The position numbers were made by a program, and so were the translations under genes. A stretch of DNA of 64,000 nucleotides, taken from an uncultured Psychroserpens sp. Lineage in GTDB: Bacteria; Bacteroidota; Bacteroidia; Flavobacteriales; Flavobacteriaceae. Positions 8,531 through 18,227 of this stretch are shown piece by piece (the first letter of the stretch is position 1; each line of letters begins with the position of its first letter). Location of the stretch: contig CANLEE010000002.1 of NCBI GenBank assembly GCA_947489585.1, positions 299,561-363,560 on the forward strand, read 5' to 3'. A model generated the notes under the pieces. That model saw nothing but the letters and a program-made list of their open reading frames with translations. It was not told the origin of the DNA and searched no databases.

Positions 8531-9628
8531 TCAAAAGGAGATTACTTCTCCTCTACTTTTGGAGCTATTGCTTCCGATGATAAAGTTAGAGTTTTTTGGT
8601 ATAATTTTAAATGTTGCCTTACAATTTTTAGGTCTATTGGATAAGATTTCGATGATTGACTTAAAATCCAGATAGTTATTGTCTAAAATATATTCTGTAT
8701 TGTTTTGGTAAGATTCAAATTTAGGCCACAGTATTAAATCATGTTTTAAACTATTTTTCAATGCTGTATTCATTTCCGAAGAAATCAAAACATACTGCTT
8801 TATATTTCTTTTGACATGTTCTGAAGAACGTTGAAATAATGGGCTTAGTTTAATTCCGAACCAAACAATTGTATTAAAAACAAGATTAGATTTAAAATGT
8901 TTATTATAAAATATCTGCATGGCGCCATAAAAACGTTTGGCATAGGCTTTATCCTTTAAAGTGCTCTCTCCTTTGAAATGCACTACTGATGTACTACCAT
9001 GATATCTATTTTCATAACCCGCTTTTAAAACCTTATATGACAAATCTATATCTTCTCCATACATAAAATAATCTTCATCAAAACCCTTCACTTCATTATA
9101 AACGGCTCTTTGCATTAACATAAAAGCACCTACAAATATTGGTACACTTCCAGTTTCTTTTTCACTTAAATTTGATACGTAATATGAATATGAAAATCCT
9201 AAAATCTTCTTTATGGCAATAAAAGGTTTTGGGATATTTCGTTTGCTCTCTGGCAAAAACACCCCTTGTCCATCTATGAGTCGGCAAGATAAAATTCCAA
9301 GTTTGTCTGTTAATACTGAATGATTAAGTAATATCTCAAAAGTATCTTCAGCAACAACAGTATCTGGATTAAGGATACATATATAGTCTCCCTTTGCTTT
9401 AGCAACTCCAATGTTATTCCCTCTAGAAAACCCATAATTATCCTCATTTTCGATAAGTGTGACCTTCGGAAATAGTTGTCTTACCATAGCACAACTAGCA
9501 TCTACAGATTTATTATCGATAACAATAATTTCAGATTCTATATTAACTAGTGCTGCCTCTACACTTTTTAGACAGAGTTCTAAAAAATGATGCACATTGT
9601 AGTTTAATATGATGACAGAAAGTTTCAA
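8531..9628 (-). CDS. Family 2 (GT-A) glycosyltransferase, rhamnosyltransferase-like
   Basis: A 365-residue protein with an N-terminal GT-A fold: LSVIILNYNVHHFLELCLKS, IVIDNKSVDAS, NYGFSRGNNIGVAKAKGDYICILNPDT (metal/nucleotide binding NPD), and GFDEDYFMYGEDIDLSYKV. This pattern is typical of WbbL-type rhamnosyltransferases acting on cell-surface polysaccharides. The C-terminal ~110 residues are basic and without a recognised domain. It begins 10 bases downstream of recR on the same strand, so it may be co-transcribed with it, but no polysaccharide gene cluster surrounds it. Confidence 0.87.
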   Translation of the reverse strand: MKLSVIILNYNVHHFLELCLKSVEAALVNIESEIIVIDNKSVDASCAMVRQLFPKVTLIENEDNYGFSRGNNIGVAKAKGDYICILNPDTVVAEDTFEILLNHSVLTDKLGILSCRLIDGQGVFLPESKRNIPKPFIAIKKILGFSYSYYVSNLSEKETGSVPIFVGAFMLMQRAVYNEVKGFDEDYFMYGEDIDLSYKVLKAGYENRYHGSTSVVHFKGESTLKDKAYAKRFYGAMQIFYNKHFKSNLVFNTIVWFGIKLSPLFQRSSEHVKRNIKQYVLISSEMNTALKNSLKHDLILWPKFESYQNNTEYILDNNYLDFKSIIEILSNRPKNCKATFKIIPKNSNFIIGSNSSKSRGEVISF

Positions 9629-9638
9629 ATAAATAGGC

Positions 9639-10256
9639 TTATGATTTTAATGAAGCTTCAAAAGGAATTCTATTGATAATACTTCGACCAAGGGTTACTT
9701 CATCGGTATACTCTAATTCATTACCTACAGAAATTCCTCTTGCGATAGTAGAGGTTTTTATATGATAATCTTGAATTTGTTTATAAATATAGAAGTTAGT
9801 TGTATCGCCTTCCATCGTTGATCCTAAAGCAAAAATGAGTTCTTTCACACTACCTTGTTTGACTTTTTCAACAAGTGATTGAATGTTTAATTCATTAGGA
9901 CCAATACCATCCATAGGAGAAATCTTTCCGCCCAAAACATGATATAACCCTTTAAAAGAGCTTGTGTTTTCGATAGCCATAACATCTCTTATATCTTCTA
10001 CAACACAAACAATGTCTTCAACACGGTTAGGGTTTGCACATATTTCGCAAATAGTTGTATCACTAATATTATGACAACTTTCACAGAATTTTATCTCTGT
10101 ACGCATGGTACGCAGTGCGTCAGCAAAGTCAAGTGTTTGTTCCTTTGGCTGGCGTAATAAATGCAGTACTAAACGTAAGGCCGTTCGCTTACCAACTCCT
10201 GGTAATTGAGACATTTCACTAACTGCGTTTTCTAATAGTTTAGAAGAAAATTCCAT
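9639..10256 (-). CDS. recR: Recombination mediator protein RecR
   Basis: The 205-residue length is standard for RecR. Visible parts are the helix-hairpin-helix [20 protein letters not shown] (about 15-34), the C4 zinc finger [16 protein letters not shown] and the Toprim domain [12 protein letters not shown] through [12 protein letters not shown]. RecR with RecO and RecF loads RecA onto gapped DNA. It is the first gene of a short minus-strand pair with the glycosyltransferase; a terminator at 10302-10334 separates it from the large secreted-protein gene upstream. Confidence 0.97.
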   Translation of the reverse strand: MEFSSKLLENAVSEMSQLPGVGKRTALRLVLHLLRQPKEQTLDFADALRTMRTEIKFCESCHNISDTTICEICANPNRVEDIVCVVEDIRDVMAIENTSSFKGLYHVLGGKISPMDGIGPNELNIQSLVEKVKQGSVKELIFALGSTMEGDTTNFYIYKQIQDYHIKTSTIARGISVGNELEYTDEVTLGRSIINRIPFEASLKS

Positions 10257-10301
10257 AGATGCGAATTTACAATTTGTGAGGCATATGAAGAAGTATTACA
10301 T

Positions 10302-10334
10302 AAAAAAACCACTATCATTAAATAATAGTGGTTT
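10302..10334 (-). terminator. Intrinsic terminator of the Asp-box T9SS protein gene
   Basis: A 10-bp perfect stem (10306-10315 with 10325-10334), followed on the minus strand by a run of seven Ts. It sits 20 bases past the stop of the 834-residue secreted protein. Confidence 0.8.
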
Positions 10335-10353
10335 CAAATTGATTATTGGATAG

Positions 10354-12858
10354 TTATTTAACTGTTAATTTTTTAGTTACTACACCATTGATATTATTAA
10401 TCTTTACGAAATATAATCCTGATGCATAATTAGAAATATCAATACGTTTTGGTTCTGCTAAGCTTTCATTTTTAGAAAAATACATTAACTTTCCTAAAGC
10501 GTCATAAACTCTTACAGAAACTTGATCACCTCTATCCCATTGTAACGTAATCTCTTTAGTTGCAGGGTTAGGATACATAGCGATGTTATTTAATTCTAAG
10601 TCATCAACGCTTAAACTAGCATCAAACACATTAGATCTCCATAAACCACGACCGTAAGTTGCAGCATATAATTTATTATCTGCTGTATTAATTTCTAATT
10701 CACTAATAATCACATTTGGTAAACCATTACTAAATGGCTGCCACTCTGTATAGGTATTATCTATGTAATATACACCATAGTTCATACCTAAGTATAAACC
10801 GTCTTCTCCGTTATCATGCCATACAAGTGCTTGAGCATTAAAGTTAGGAAGGTTAAATTTATAAGACGTCCACGACGTACCACCATCATTAGACACATAA
10901 ACCTTTTGGTTTCCAGTAGTAGCAATAGCCACTTTATTAGGATCTGTAGGATGTATCGCGATAGAGTTTATAGAGCCTGCATACCCACTTAATACATTCC
11001 AGGTTGCTACAATACCAACCAATGTGTTTTTGTATAAAGTAGAACCTCTTGCAGCATATTGGAAATTACCATTAGTTGGAGCCACTTTTAAATGGTTTAG
11101 AGGGCCTCCAAAACTTTGTGATACAGTATTCCATGAAGATCCACCATCAGTAGACTTATAAACTTGGCTATATCCTGTATAAAGGGTATTAGGGTTTAAT
11201 GGATCTTGTTCAAATGGTGTAATCCAGTTTCCAGATGTAGGTGTATTAATAAACGATAAATTATTTCCTCCATCAAATGACTTATATAAGGTTCCAAATT
11301 GTGATGTTCCGTAAATAAGGTTACTGTTATTTTTATCAATAAAGGTTTCCATACCATCGGCGCCTAACCAATCGGTCCAATTTCCATTAACATCCATAAT
11401 AGATGTTCCGTTATCTTGTGAACCACCTGTTACAACTACAGGATCTGTTTGACTAATACCAATTCTATAGAATTGTCTAATTCCTAAGCCTGCAGTTAAA
11501 TCTTTATAATACCCTGAAGAGACTACGGTTGGAGATTCAGCAACATAAATACCGCCATCAGTACCAACATATAATTCATCGTTAACAAACATTAAAAGAT
11601 CAACATCAGCATGACAGTATCCTATATTTTGACCATTTGCACCTCCAGGCGTCCATTGAGATGTAATAGAAAAATTAGCACCGCCATCTGTAGATCGCCA
11701 AGTATTAACACCTGCAATATGAACATCATTAACATCTGCAGGATTTATAGCGATATCCATATCTCTTGGTGCTTGACCTGCTCCAGCATCATTTGGATCT
11801 AAAGGATCAGAACTATAGCCAAAATAATTTTTTCCAGTATGATCAATAGTTGTAAATGTAACTCCTGAATCAGAGGACTTGTATAAATTACCAAAAGCAC
11901 CGCCAGAAGCTTCTAACACATACACTACTGAGGCATCATTAGGAGAAACACCAATCATTTTCGGGCCTCCAGAGAAACCAGTAAGCGTTGAAAATGTTGC
12001 GCCTGAATCTGTTGACATATACACCCCATTACCTGATGCATATATAGTACTATACAGGCCATCTGGTTTAAACTCTACATCGTAACCATTAAACACATTT
12101 GATATGATTCTATCCCATGTTGTTCCACCATTAGTAGATTTAAAGATTCCACCACTTTGAACAGAACAATACATGTTATTAGTATTTGTTGGGTCTATAA
12201 GAATTTTATTTACATTTCCAGATCCAACATCTGCTAAAACATTCCATGTTGCACCACTATCGGTAGATTTAAAAATTGTTCCACTAGTAGAACCCCAAAA
12301 ATAAGTGGTATTAACTAAAGGGTCCATAGTTATAGCATACACATTTAAATTTGATAGATCATCAGTTAAAACTGTCCAAGACAAGCCACCATCTACTGAC
12401 CTCCAAACACCTCCTGTAACACCTCCAATGACAATATGCATTGGGTTAGCTTCTTCAACTGCAATAGATGTAATACGACCTACTCCTGGATTCCAACCAC
12501 TAGTTGCACTCCATGATGTTGGGCCCATTTGTTCCCATGCACCGACAGTTGTTCTAGCTAATGGTGAATTTTCATTTAAGTAGTTGTTCCAATTTTCAAG
12601 CTCGTTGTAATAAAATTCAGGAGATTTAAGCATCCCATTTTCATCCATATTTCTCAATGCTTGGTATTCCCAACGTTTGTATGGTTTATAACCTTTTCCA
12701 CGTTCGGTTCCAACTTGAGCAAAATGGGCTTCGGCTACTGCCTGAATTTCGGATACAGTATAAGTTCCGTCTGCAATCATTTGTCTATAATCTTGAGCCC
12801 AAGAGACACATATAGACATTAAAAATGTAAGTAATAAATAATAATTTTTCATATTCAT
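10354..12858 (-). CDS. Secreted sortilin/Asp-box beta-propeller protein with T9SS type A sorting domain
   Basis: This 834-residue protein has a signal peptide (YYLLLTFLMSICVSWAQ). The body contains at least nine Asp-box motifs of the S-x-D-G-G-x-S/T-W kind (SVDGGLSWTVL, STDSGATWNVL, STNGGTTWDRI, STDGGSSWNTV, SNDGGTSWTSY and others), the pattern of sortilin/BNR propellers. The last ~80 residues (MYPNPATKEITLQW, then VYDALGKLMYFSKN and GLYFVKINNINGVVTKKLTVK) are a T9SS type A C-terminal domain. That domain directs export through the outer membrane and attachment to the surface, and PorU (encoded at 56.6-60.4 kb) should cleave it. The ligand is unknown. A second in-frame ATG six bases downstream is an alternative start. 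Confidence 0.87.
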   Translation of the reverse strand: MNMKNYYLLLTFLMSICVSWAQDYRQMIADGTYTVSEIQAVAEAHFAQVGTERGKGYKPYKRWEYQALRNMDENGMLKSPEFYYNELENWNNYLNENSPLARTTVGAWEQMGPTSWSATSGWNPGVGRITSIAVEEANPMHIVIGGVTGGVWRSVDGGLSWTVLTDDLSNLNVYAITMDPLVNTTYFWGSTSGTIFKSTDSGATWNVLADVGSGNVNKILIDPTNTNNMYCSVQSGGIFKSTNGGTTWDRIISNVFNGYDVEFKPDGLYSTIYASGNGVYMSTDSGATFSTLTGFSGGPKMIGVSPNDASVVYVLEASGGAFGNLYKSSDSGVTFTTIDHTGKNYFGYSSDPLDPNDAGAGQAPRDMDIAINPADVNDVHIAGVNTWRSTDGGANFSITSQWTPGGANGQNIGYCHADVDLLMFVNDELYVGTDGGIYVAESPTVVSSGYYKDLTAGLGIRQFYRIGISQTDPVVVTGGSQDNGTSIMDVNGNWTDWLGADGMETFIDKNNSNLIYGTSQFGTLYKSFDGGNNLSFINTPTSGNWITPFEQDPLNPNTLYTGYSQVYKSTDGGSSWNTVSQSFGGPLNHLKVAPTNGNFQYAARGSTLYKNTLVGIVATWNVLSGYAGSINSIAIHPTDPNKVAIATTGNQKVYVSNDGGTSWTSYKFNLPNFNAQALVWHDNGEDGLYLGMNYGVYYIDNTYTEWQPFSNGLPNVIISELEINTADNKLYAATYGRGLWRSNVFDASLSVDDLELNNIAMYPNPATKEITLQWDRGDQVSVRVYDALGKLMYFSKNESLAEPKRIDISNYASGLYFVKINNINGVVTKKLTVK

Positions 12859-12997
12859 TAAGATAGGGTTAGTACTAGCAAATTATAAATCAGTTATGCA
12901 TAAAAACATAATTCTTAATTATAAAATACTTAATATTGTTTGCAATTTTTTAGCGAAAATAAGGTTTTTCAAATAAAAATCTGTTAAAATCACAATT

Positions 12998-14473
12998 ATG
13001 TCGACGAACGCCATCATTTTACTAATTCTAGCCTATTTTGGTATACTCATCTTAATTTCTTACTTCACAGGTAAGGAAGATTCAAATGAAGTTTTTTTTA
13101 AAGCTAAAAAGCAATCACCTTGGTATATTGTTGCATTTGGTATGATTGGCGCCTCTTTATCTGGGGTTACATTTATATCTGTACCAGGCTTAGTTGATGG
13201 GCAACAGTTTGCTTATATGCAAGGCGTATTTGGCTTTTTCGTTGGTTATTTAATAGTGCTTCTCGTTTTACTGCCCTTATATTATAAATTAAATGTCACC
13301 TCAATTTATCAATATTTAGAACACCGTTTTGGCAAAATAAGTTATAAAACTGGTGCTTTTTTCTTTTTACTTTCAAGAGTTACTGGAGCTTCTTTTAGGC
13401 TCTATCTTGTTGCCCTAGCTATGCAATATATTGTTTTTGAACAGTTAGGCGTTCCTTTTTGGATTACTGTGGTCATCTCTATACTTTTAATATGGATTTA
13501 TACTAAAAGAGGTGGAATAAAGACTATTGTATGGACAGACACCTTACAAACATTAGCCATGTTAACCTGCGTAGGTGTTGCTATATTTTTAATTGCAAAC
13601 AAGTTAGAATGGTCGGCTACTGAAATTTTGAGTAATGACCTCTTCAAATCTAAAAGTAAAGTATTGTTTTTTGATGATCCTAATTCAAAAGTATATTTCT
13701 GGAAATACTTCATTGGAGGTATTTTCATTACTATAGCTATGACAGGCTTAGATCAAGATATGATGCAAAAAAATCTAACTTGTAAGAATAAAAAAGACGC
13801 TCAAAAAAACATGTTTTCAATGTCGGTCTTATTGGTGATTGTAAACTTTGTATTTCTAAGTTTGGGTGCTTTACTTTTTATTTATGCAGAAAAATTTGGT
13901 GTAGATATTCCTATAGTAGATGAAAAAACTAGAAATGATCTTTTATTTCCTGAAATAGCTATGAACCAAGGCCTGGGAACAGGCTTAGCTGTTACTTTTA
14001 TTATCGGTTTAATTGCTGCTGCTTATTCAAGCGCAGATTCTGCATTAACTTCTTTAACAACTTCATTCTCAGTAGACTTTCTAAATATTGAAAAAAAAGA
14101 AGTATCGCTACAAAAACCATTACGTAAAAAAGTTCATGTTGGAGTTTCTGTATTACTCATCATTGTGGTTATTATATTTAATAGTTTAGAAGGTAGTGTT
14201 GTTAGTAACCTTTTTAAATTTGCCACATTTACATATGGCCCGTTATTAGGTTTATTTGCGTTTGGCATTCTTACAAAAAGAGCAATTAAGGATCAATACG
14301 CTTGGATTATTGGTCTGGCAGCTATACTCGTTACTTATAGTATTACTTCACTACCAGAGAGTGTTATTGGACAATATCAATTTCATTGGGAGGTATTACC
14401 AATTAACGGTTTGATTACAATGCTTGGCTTATTCTTGATTTCAAAAAAACAATCTGCTAATATTGATTTGTAG
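12998..14473 (+). CDS. Sodium:solute symporter (SSS family)
   Basis: A 491-residue membrane protein with about 13 hydrophobic helices. The conserved SSS segment at TM2 (FGMIGASLSGVTFISVPG) and the LIAAAYSSADSALTSLTTSFSVDF segment carry the small and hydroxyl residues of the LeuT-fold Na+ site. It imports a solute with Na+ across the inner membrane; the substrate cannot be told from sequence. The final 17 bases overlap the end of the convergent CoA-binding-protein gene, so the two transcripts must overlap. Confidence 0.9.
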   Translation: MSTNAIILLILAYFGILILISYFTGKEDSNEVFFKAKKQSPWYIVAFGMIGASLSGVTFISVPGLVDGQQFAYMQGVFGFFVGYLIVLLVLLPLYYKLNVTSIYQYLEHRFGKISYKTGAFFFLLSRVTGASFRLYLVALAMQYIVFEQLGVPFWITVVISILLIWIYTKRGGIKTIVWTDTLQTLAMLTCVGVAIFLIANKLEWSATEILSNDLFKSKSKVLFFDDPNSKVYFWKYFIGGIFITIAMTGLDQDMMQKNLTCKNKKDAQKNMFSMSVLLVIVNFVFLSLGALLFIYAEKFGVDIPIVDEKTRNDLLFPEIAMNQGLGTGLAVTFIIGLIAAAYSSADSALTSLTTSFSVDFLNIEKKEVSLQKPLRKKVHVGVSVLLIIVVIIFNSLEGSVVSNLFKFATFTYGPLLGLFAFGILTKRAIKDQYAWIIGLAAILVTYSITSLPESVIGQYQFHWEVLPINGLITMLGLFLISKKQSANIDL

Positions 14474-14819
14474 ATAGTAACACTAATGTACAAGCCTCTT
14501 CAGAATAAATTCCATGCTGTTTTAATACATTCATAAATTCACTGTTTTCTGTGCCTGGATTAAAAATGACACGATCAGGATTTAGAGAAATAATATAATC
14601 ATAAAATGCTTTTTGCCGTTCTGGATTTAGATATAGCGTAATCGTATGAATGTCTTTATATGGCATTAAATTGGTATCAATAGTTACACCAGCAACTAGA
14701 CCTTCTCTTAAACCAAAAGCCAAGACTTCATGATTTTGGCTTACTAATCTATTTATCGCAATATTAGAATAGCGTTGGGGCTTTAATGATGCTCCAAAAA
14801 CCAATGTCTTCTTTCTCAT
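14457..14819 (-). CDS. CoA-binding domain protein (YccU-like)
   Basis: The start is set at the ATG giving MRKKTLVFGASLKPQRYSN, because the Rossmann P-loop normally lies at the very N-terminus; an ATG at 14867 would add 16 unlikely residues. The 120-residue protein is a single CoA_binding_2 domain: VFGASLKPQRYSNIAINRL, the VLAFGLREG strand, VTIDTNLMPYKDIHTITLYL, and VIFNPGTENSEFMN. It probably binds acyl-CoA or a dinucleotide; its role is unknown. Its 3' end overlaps that of the symporter by 17 bases tail to tail. Confidence 0.85.
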   Translation of the reverse strand: MRKKTLVFGASLKPQRYSNIAINRLVSQNHEVLAFGLREGLVAGVTIDTNLMPYKDIHTITLYLNPERQKAFYDYIISLNPDRVIFNPGTENSEFMNVLKQHGIYSEEACTLVLLSTNQY

Positions 14820-14977
14820 TCTATTTTTTTCACAAAAATACGGTTCGCAACTAAATTGTGCCATCAAATGTTAAAAACATGTTAAGTAGTGTTAAAATAA
14901 GTAACACTAGGTCAAAGTCGTCGTCTATGCTATAACAACCGTTTTATTTTAATAATAACCAATCAATCAAAAAATCA

Positions 14978-17461
14978 ATGAAAACAATTGCTCAATTGTG
15001 CATTTTCCTATTTACTATAATAGTCATTGCACAGCCATCCAAATCAGAATTTAGAGATGGAACTGTATCAGGTCGCGTTATCGATGCAAAACTCAACGAA
15101 CCCTTACCTTACGTAAATATTGTCATTAAAGGCACTTCTGACGAGATTATAACAGGAGGAATCACAAAAGACGATGGTACCTTTGTAATCAATAAGATTC
15201 CAGAAGGAAAAATCACAGTATCTATTCAATATATTGGATATAAAACTGTGTCAAAACCTATTAATCTGGGTGAAGATGGATACAAAATTAATCTTGGTGA
15301 TATTAGGCTTGAAGAGGATCTCGAAAGTTTAGGCGAAGTCACTGTTGTGGCCGAAGTATCTACTATACAACAAAAAGTTGATCGTAAAGTCATTACTATA
15401 GGTAAGGATTTAGCTGCTAGCGGAACTGCTTCAGAACTTATGGTAGGTATTCCATCTGTAAATGTTGATGCGCAAACTGGAGATATTAGCTTAAGAGGTA
15501 ATTCAAATGTACGTGTAATGGTTGATGGTAAACTGTCTAATATACCGACAGCACAATTACTAAAACAAATTCCGTCTACGGCAATTAAATCTATAGAATT
15601 AATCACAAACCCTTCAGCAAAGTATAACCCAGAAGGTATGAGTGGTATCATCAATATAGTATTACATAAAAATACGATGATAGGGTTTAATGGAAGTGCA
15701 AATGTTGGTCTTAGCTACGAAAGAGAGCCAAAATTCAATAGTGCACTAAATATGAACTACAGAAATGGTAAGTTTAATTTCTTCGGAAACTATAGTAATA
15801 ACATTTCAAAAAACCGAAACAGAGGTAATGTTTTCCGACCTGAAAACAACTCAGAACAGCTTTTCAGGTTTTTAGATAAGCGTGAAAACCATCAATACAA
15901 ACTAGGTGTTGATTTCTACTTGAATGATAAGAATACAATTTCAGTATTTACAAATCAAAACAGTTCAGAAAATAGTACTGTTGGTCGAACAACAGCTTTC
16001 TTTTATGATGATATGAGTTTTAATCAAGATCAAATTTTTTCAAATGTTGGCGATAATACATCTCAACAATACAATCTTGATTACAAGTTAGACTTTGCAA
16101 AAGAGGGTTCAAATATTGAATTAGAGGTAGATCATAATATTTATGAAGGCGAAAACCCTGTCTTTTTTGACCAATTAGCTGGACCATTAAGTGATTATAC
16201 CGATTTTAACTTTACAGACCGTGTTAGAACTACTGTTAATTTAGATTATGTTAATCCGTTATCAGAAACCACAAAACTAGAATTAGGTGTGCAGGCCCGT
16301 TTATTTAATTCAGAAATTGCTTATGCTTCAACTGGAGATTCGTTTAATGACATGGGTAACTTAGTTCCAACACCAAGTACCGATTTTGACTATACTAGAG
16401 ATATTTATTCTGCTTACGGAACCTATAGTAAGAAATTTGAAAAATGGACATATCAAGTTGGACTTAGAGTTGAAAATGTGAATGTAGATGCTATTGCTTT
16501 ACAAACTGATGTTGTTACTAATGCTGTTACTGAAATCAACTTTGATAATGACTATACACAATTCTATCCTTCAGCTTTCTTTACATATACACCTTCTGAA
16601 AAGAATTCATACCAGTTAAGCTATAGCCGTAGAGTTGATCGTCCAGGAATTGGACAAGTCAACCCAATTAAAGAGTTTAGTACACCATTAATCTCATCTT
16701 TTGGAAACCAACAATTGGAACCTCAGTTTACAAATTCATTAGAAGTTAATTATACGCGTACACTTAATAATAGAAAAGGAAGCATTACAGCGGGAGTATT
16801 TTATCGTGCCATTACAGACGAAATTAACAGAGCATTATTTATAGATCGTAGTGATGTAAATTCAGGTAGAATTATCTTAACGCATGACAACTTTGATGAT
16901 ACATCTGCATATGGTGTAGAAGTATCAGCAAATTACAGACCAACAAAATGGTGGAGTATTAATGGTAGTTTTGATTTCTATTCACAAACACAAAAAGGTA
17001 TTGCTGAATCTTTTAGAGATGGTGTTAGCATTGAAACAGCTACAATTGATGACATAGAAACTAGCATTACTGAAGTAGATAATGCTGCTTGGAACTTAAG
17101 AATGTTTAACAACTTTAGAGTCAATCAAAAATTAGCCTTTACTGCATTTGGTTTTTATCGAGGAAAAAACAAAACATTACAGTTTGATATTGAACCTATG
17201 TATTTTGTTAACCTTGGTATGCGTTACAGTTTCTTAGAAGGTAATAGAGCTACATTTAGCTTTAATTACAATGATATATTTGACACAATGAGATTTGGAT
17301 TTGACGGCACGAGACCCTTCCCTCAAACTGGTGAATTTAATTGGGAAAGCAATACTTGGAACATCAGCTTAAATTACAGATTTGGTGGTGGAAAATACAG
17401 AGCTAAGTCTCGTAAACGACGTGATAATGATGAAAAATCTGGAAGCGGAGGATTCATTTAA
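14978..17461 (+). CDS. Outer-membrane beta-barrel receptor with carboxypeptidase-regulatory domain (TonB-dependent receptor type)
   Basis: This 827-residue protein carries a signal peptide (MKTIAQLCIFLFTIIVIAQ). A CarboxypepD_reg-like beta-sandwich follows (VSGRVIDAKLNEPLPYVNIVIKG...GYKTV, about 28-92), then a plug-like domain (ISLRGNSNVRVMVDG...LITNPSAKYNPEGMSGIINIV, about 130-230) and a large beta-barrel with aromatic strands to the end. The barrel is of the OMP_b-brl_3 type. The C-terminus is a basic, Gly-rich tail after the last strand, which is unusual for a barrel. The substrate is unknown; no SusD partner is adjacent. It stands alone and is followed by three stacked hairpin terminators. 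Confidence 0.88.
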   Translation: MKTIAQLCIFLFTIIVIAQPSKSEFRDGTVSGRVIDAKLNEPLPYVNIVIKGTSDEIITGGITKDDGTFVINKIPEGKITVSIQYIGYKTVSKPINLGEDGYKINLGDIRLEEDLESLGEVTVVAEVSTIQQKVDRKVITIGKDLAASGTASELMVGIPSVNVDAQTGDISLRGNSNVRVMVDGKLSNIPTAQLLKQIPSTAIKSIELITNPSAKYNPEGMSGIINIVLHKNTMIGFNGSANVGLSYEREPKFNSALNMNYRNGKFNFFGNYSNNISKNRNRGNVFRPENNSEQLFRFLDKRENHQYKLGVDFYLNDKNTISVFTNQNSSENSTVGRTTAFFYDDMSFNQDQIFSNVGDNTSQQYNLDYKLDFAKEGSNIELEVDHNIYEGENPVFFDQLAGPLSDYTDFNFTDRVRTTVNLDYVNPLSETTKLELGVQARLFNSEIAYASTGDSFNDMGNLVPTPSTDFDYTRDIYSAYGTYSKKFEKWTYQVGLRVENVNVDAIALQTDVVTNAVTEINFDNDYTQFYPSAFFTYTPSEKNSYQLSYSRRVDRPGIGQVNPIKEFSTPLISSFGNQQLEPQFTNSLEVNYTRTLNNRKGSITAGVFYRAITDEINRALFIDRSDVNSGRIILTHDNFDDTSAYGVEVSANYRPTKWWSINGSFDFYSQTQKGIAESFRDGVSIETATIDDIETSITEVDNAAWNLRMFNNFRVNQKLAFTAFGFYRGKNKTLQFDIEPMYFVNLGMRYSFLEGNRATFSFNYNDIFDTMRFGFDGTRPFPQTGEFNWESNTWNISLNYRFGGGKYRAKSRKRRDNDEKSGSGGFI

Positions 17462-17530
17462 TATAAGTAAAATTTAATAGCCTACATATAATAGTTGATG
17501 GTTAGTGTTAATGTTTGGTTATTAAATAAG

Positions 17531-17564
17531 AAAACCCAAAGCGTTTCGTTTTGGGTTTTTGTTT
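17531..17564 (+). terminator. Terminator 1 after the TonB-type receptor
   Basis: A 10-bp stem (17531-17540 with 17550-17559) ending in a T run. It is the first of three similar hairpins in the 458-base gap that follows the receptor gene. Confidence 0.75.
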
Positions 17565-17574
17565 TAAAAAAATT

Positions 17575-17707
17575 AAGTCTTGCGTAATGAAACGCAAATC
17601 TTTACGACTTAACACATGAATTAGTTTTTAAATGTTAGAATTTTAAGAGATTTAACATCGATTAATAGTAAGAAAATCCGGAACGAAAGTGTTTCGGATT
17701 TTTTTAT
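17575..17707 (+). ncRNA. Possible small structured RNA between terminators 1 and 2
   Basis: A nested inverted repeat (AAGTC 17575-17579 with GACTT 17606-17610, and TTGCGT 17580-17585 with ACGCAA 17592-17597) lies right after terminator 1. The segment ends in a strong hairpin with T run (17673-17707, a 12-bp stem with one G-U pair). No ORF of note lies in it. Structured 5' end plus terminator is what a small RNA gene would look like, but I see no clear promoter, so this is only a candidate. Confidence 0.3.
17673..17707 (+). terminator. Terminator 2 in the gap after the receptor gene
   Basis: Stem 17673-17684 with 17691-17702, 12 pairs including one G-U wobble, and a 6-base loop. A run of seven Ts overlaps the end of the stem (17699-17705). 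It would end the candidate small RNA at 17575-17707. Confidence 0.7.
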
Positions 17708-17867
17708 GCAATCACTAATTGTGTTAATTGATAGTTAAAAATGTTAAGAGATAAAATAAAAGACACTTTTAAGCGTCTTAAGATTGTGATAAGTTTTAAA
17801 GCTAATCAGTTTAAAAAAATCACTCTTTTATAGTTTTAGTGTTTTTAGTAAAATTGGTTAATAGCAG

Positions 17868-17905
17868 AAAAATCCCAAAGCATTAGTTTTGGGATTTTTC
17901 ATTTT
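17868..17905. terminator. Terminator 3, shared by plus-strand RNA and the minus-strand small membrane gene
   Basis: A perfect 12-bp stem (17868-17879 with 17888-17899). It is A-rich on its left side and has Ts on its right side, so it can work in both directions. It lies 20 bases past the stop of the minus-strand gene at 17920. The 160 bases before it contain a short AAGAC/GTCTT hairpin near 17760-17780 and no ORF. Confidence 0.7.
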
Positions 17906-17919
17906 TTTAAACGAATCGA

Positions 17920-18213
17920 TTAGGTCTTCTTTTTGAAAAAAGCAAGCACACCATAAATTAAAAAAGTTTGTATTGATAAGTTTATAAGTGTCAAAAGTGA
18001 ACATAACCATAAGTCGCCTGCATAAAACGGAAAACTTCTATTAATAAAACGTATTGGCATACTAAGTAAAGTCATTAACATACTAGATACTGCCTCTAAT
18101 TTAAAACCCAAAACTTCAACATTCCCTTGAGAAAAATACATATCAAGAAACCCAACTATGGCTTCAAAAAACATTAAAATAAAGAATAGTTTAAAAAATT
18201 GTTTAAGTCTCAT
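17920..18213 (-). CDS. Small membrane protein of unknown function
   Basis: A 97-residue protein with two clear membrane helices (FFKLFFILMFFEAIVGFLDM near the start and LWLCSLLTLINLSIQTFLIYGVLAFF at the end) and a hydrophobic segment between (MLMTLLSMPIRFI). I do not recognise a family. It starts 14 bases after the fabH stop on the same strand, so it is probably in the fabH transcript; whether it has any link to lipid synthesis is unknown. Confidence 0.65.
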   Translation of the reverse strand: MRLKQFFKLFFILMFFEAIVGFLDMYFSQGNVEVLGFKLEAVSSMLMTLLSMPIRFINRSFPFYAGDLWLCSLLTLINLSIQTFLIYGVLAFFKKKT

Positions 18214-18227
18214 TTAGGCATAAGTCA

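Noticed and set aside
11611..12583. Plus-strand open frames of 60-90 codons inside the Asp-box gene
   Set aside because: They are antisense to a full-length, clearly coding repeat protein and have no family features of their own.
10354..12858. Sialidase activity for the Asp-box protein
   Set aside because: Asp-boxes alone are shared by sortilin-like and other propellers; no sialidase Arg triad or FRIP motif was seen.
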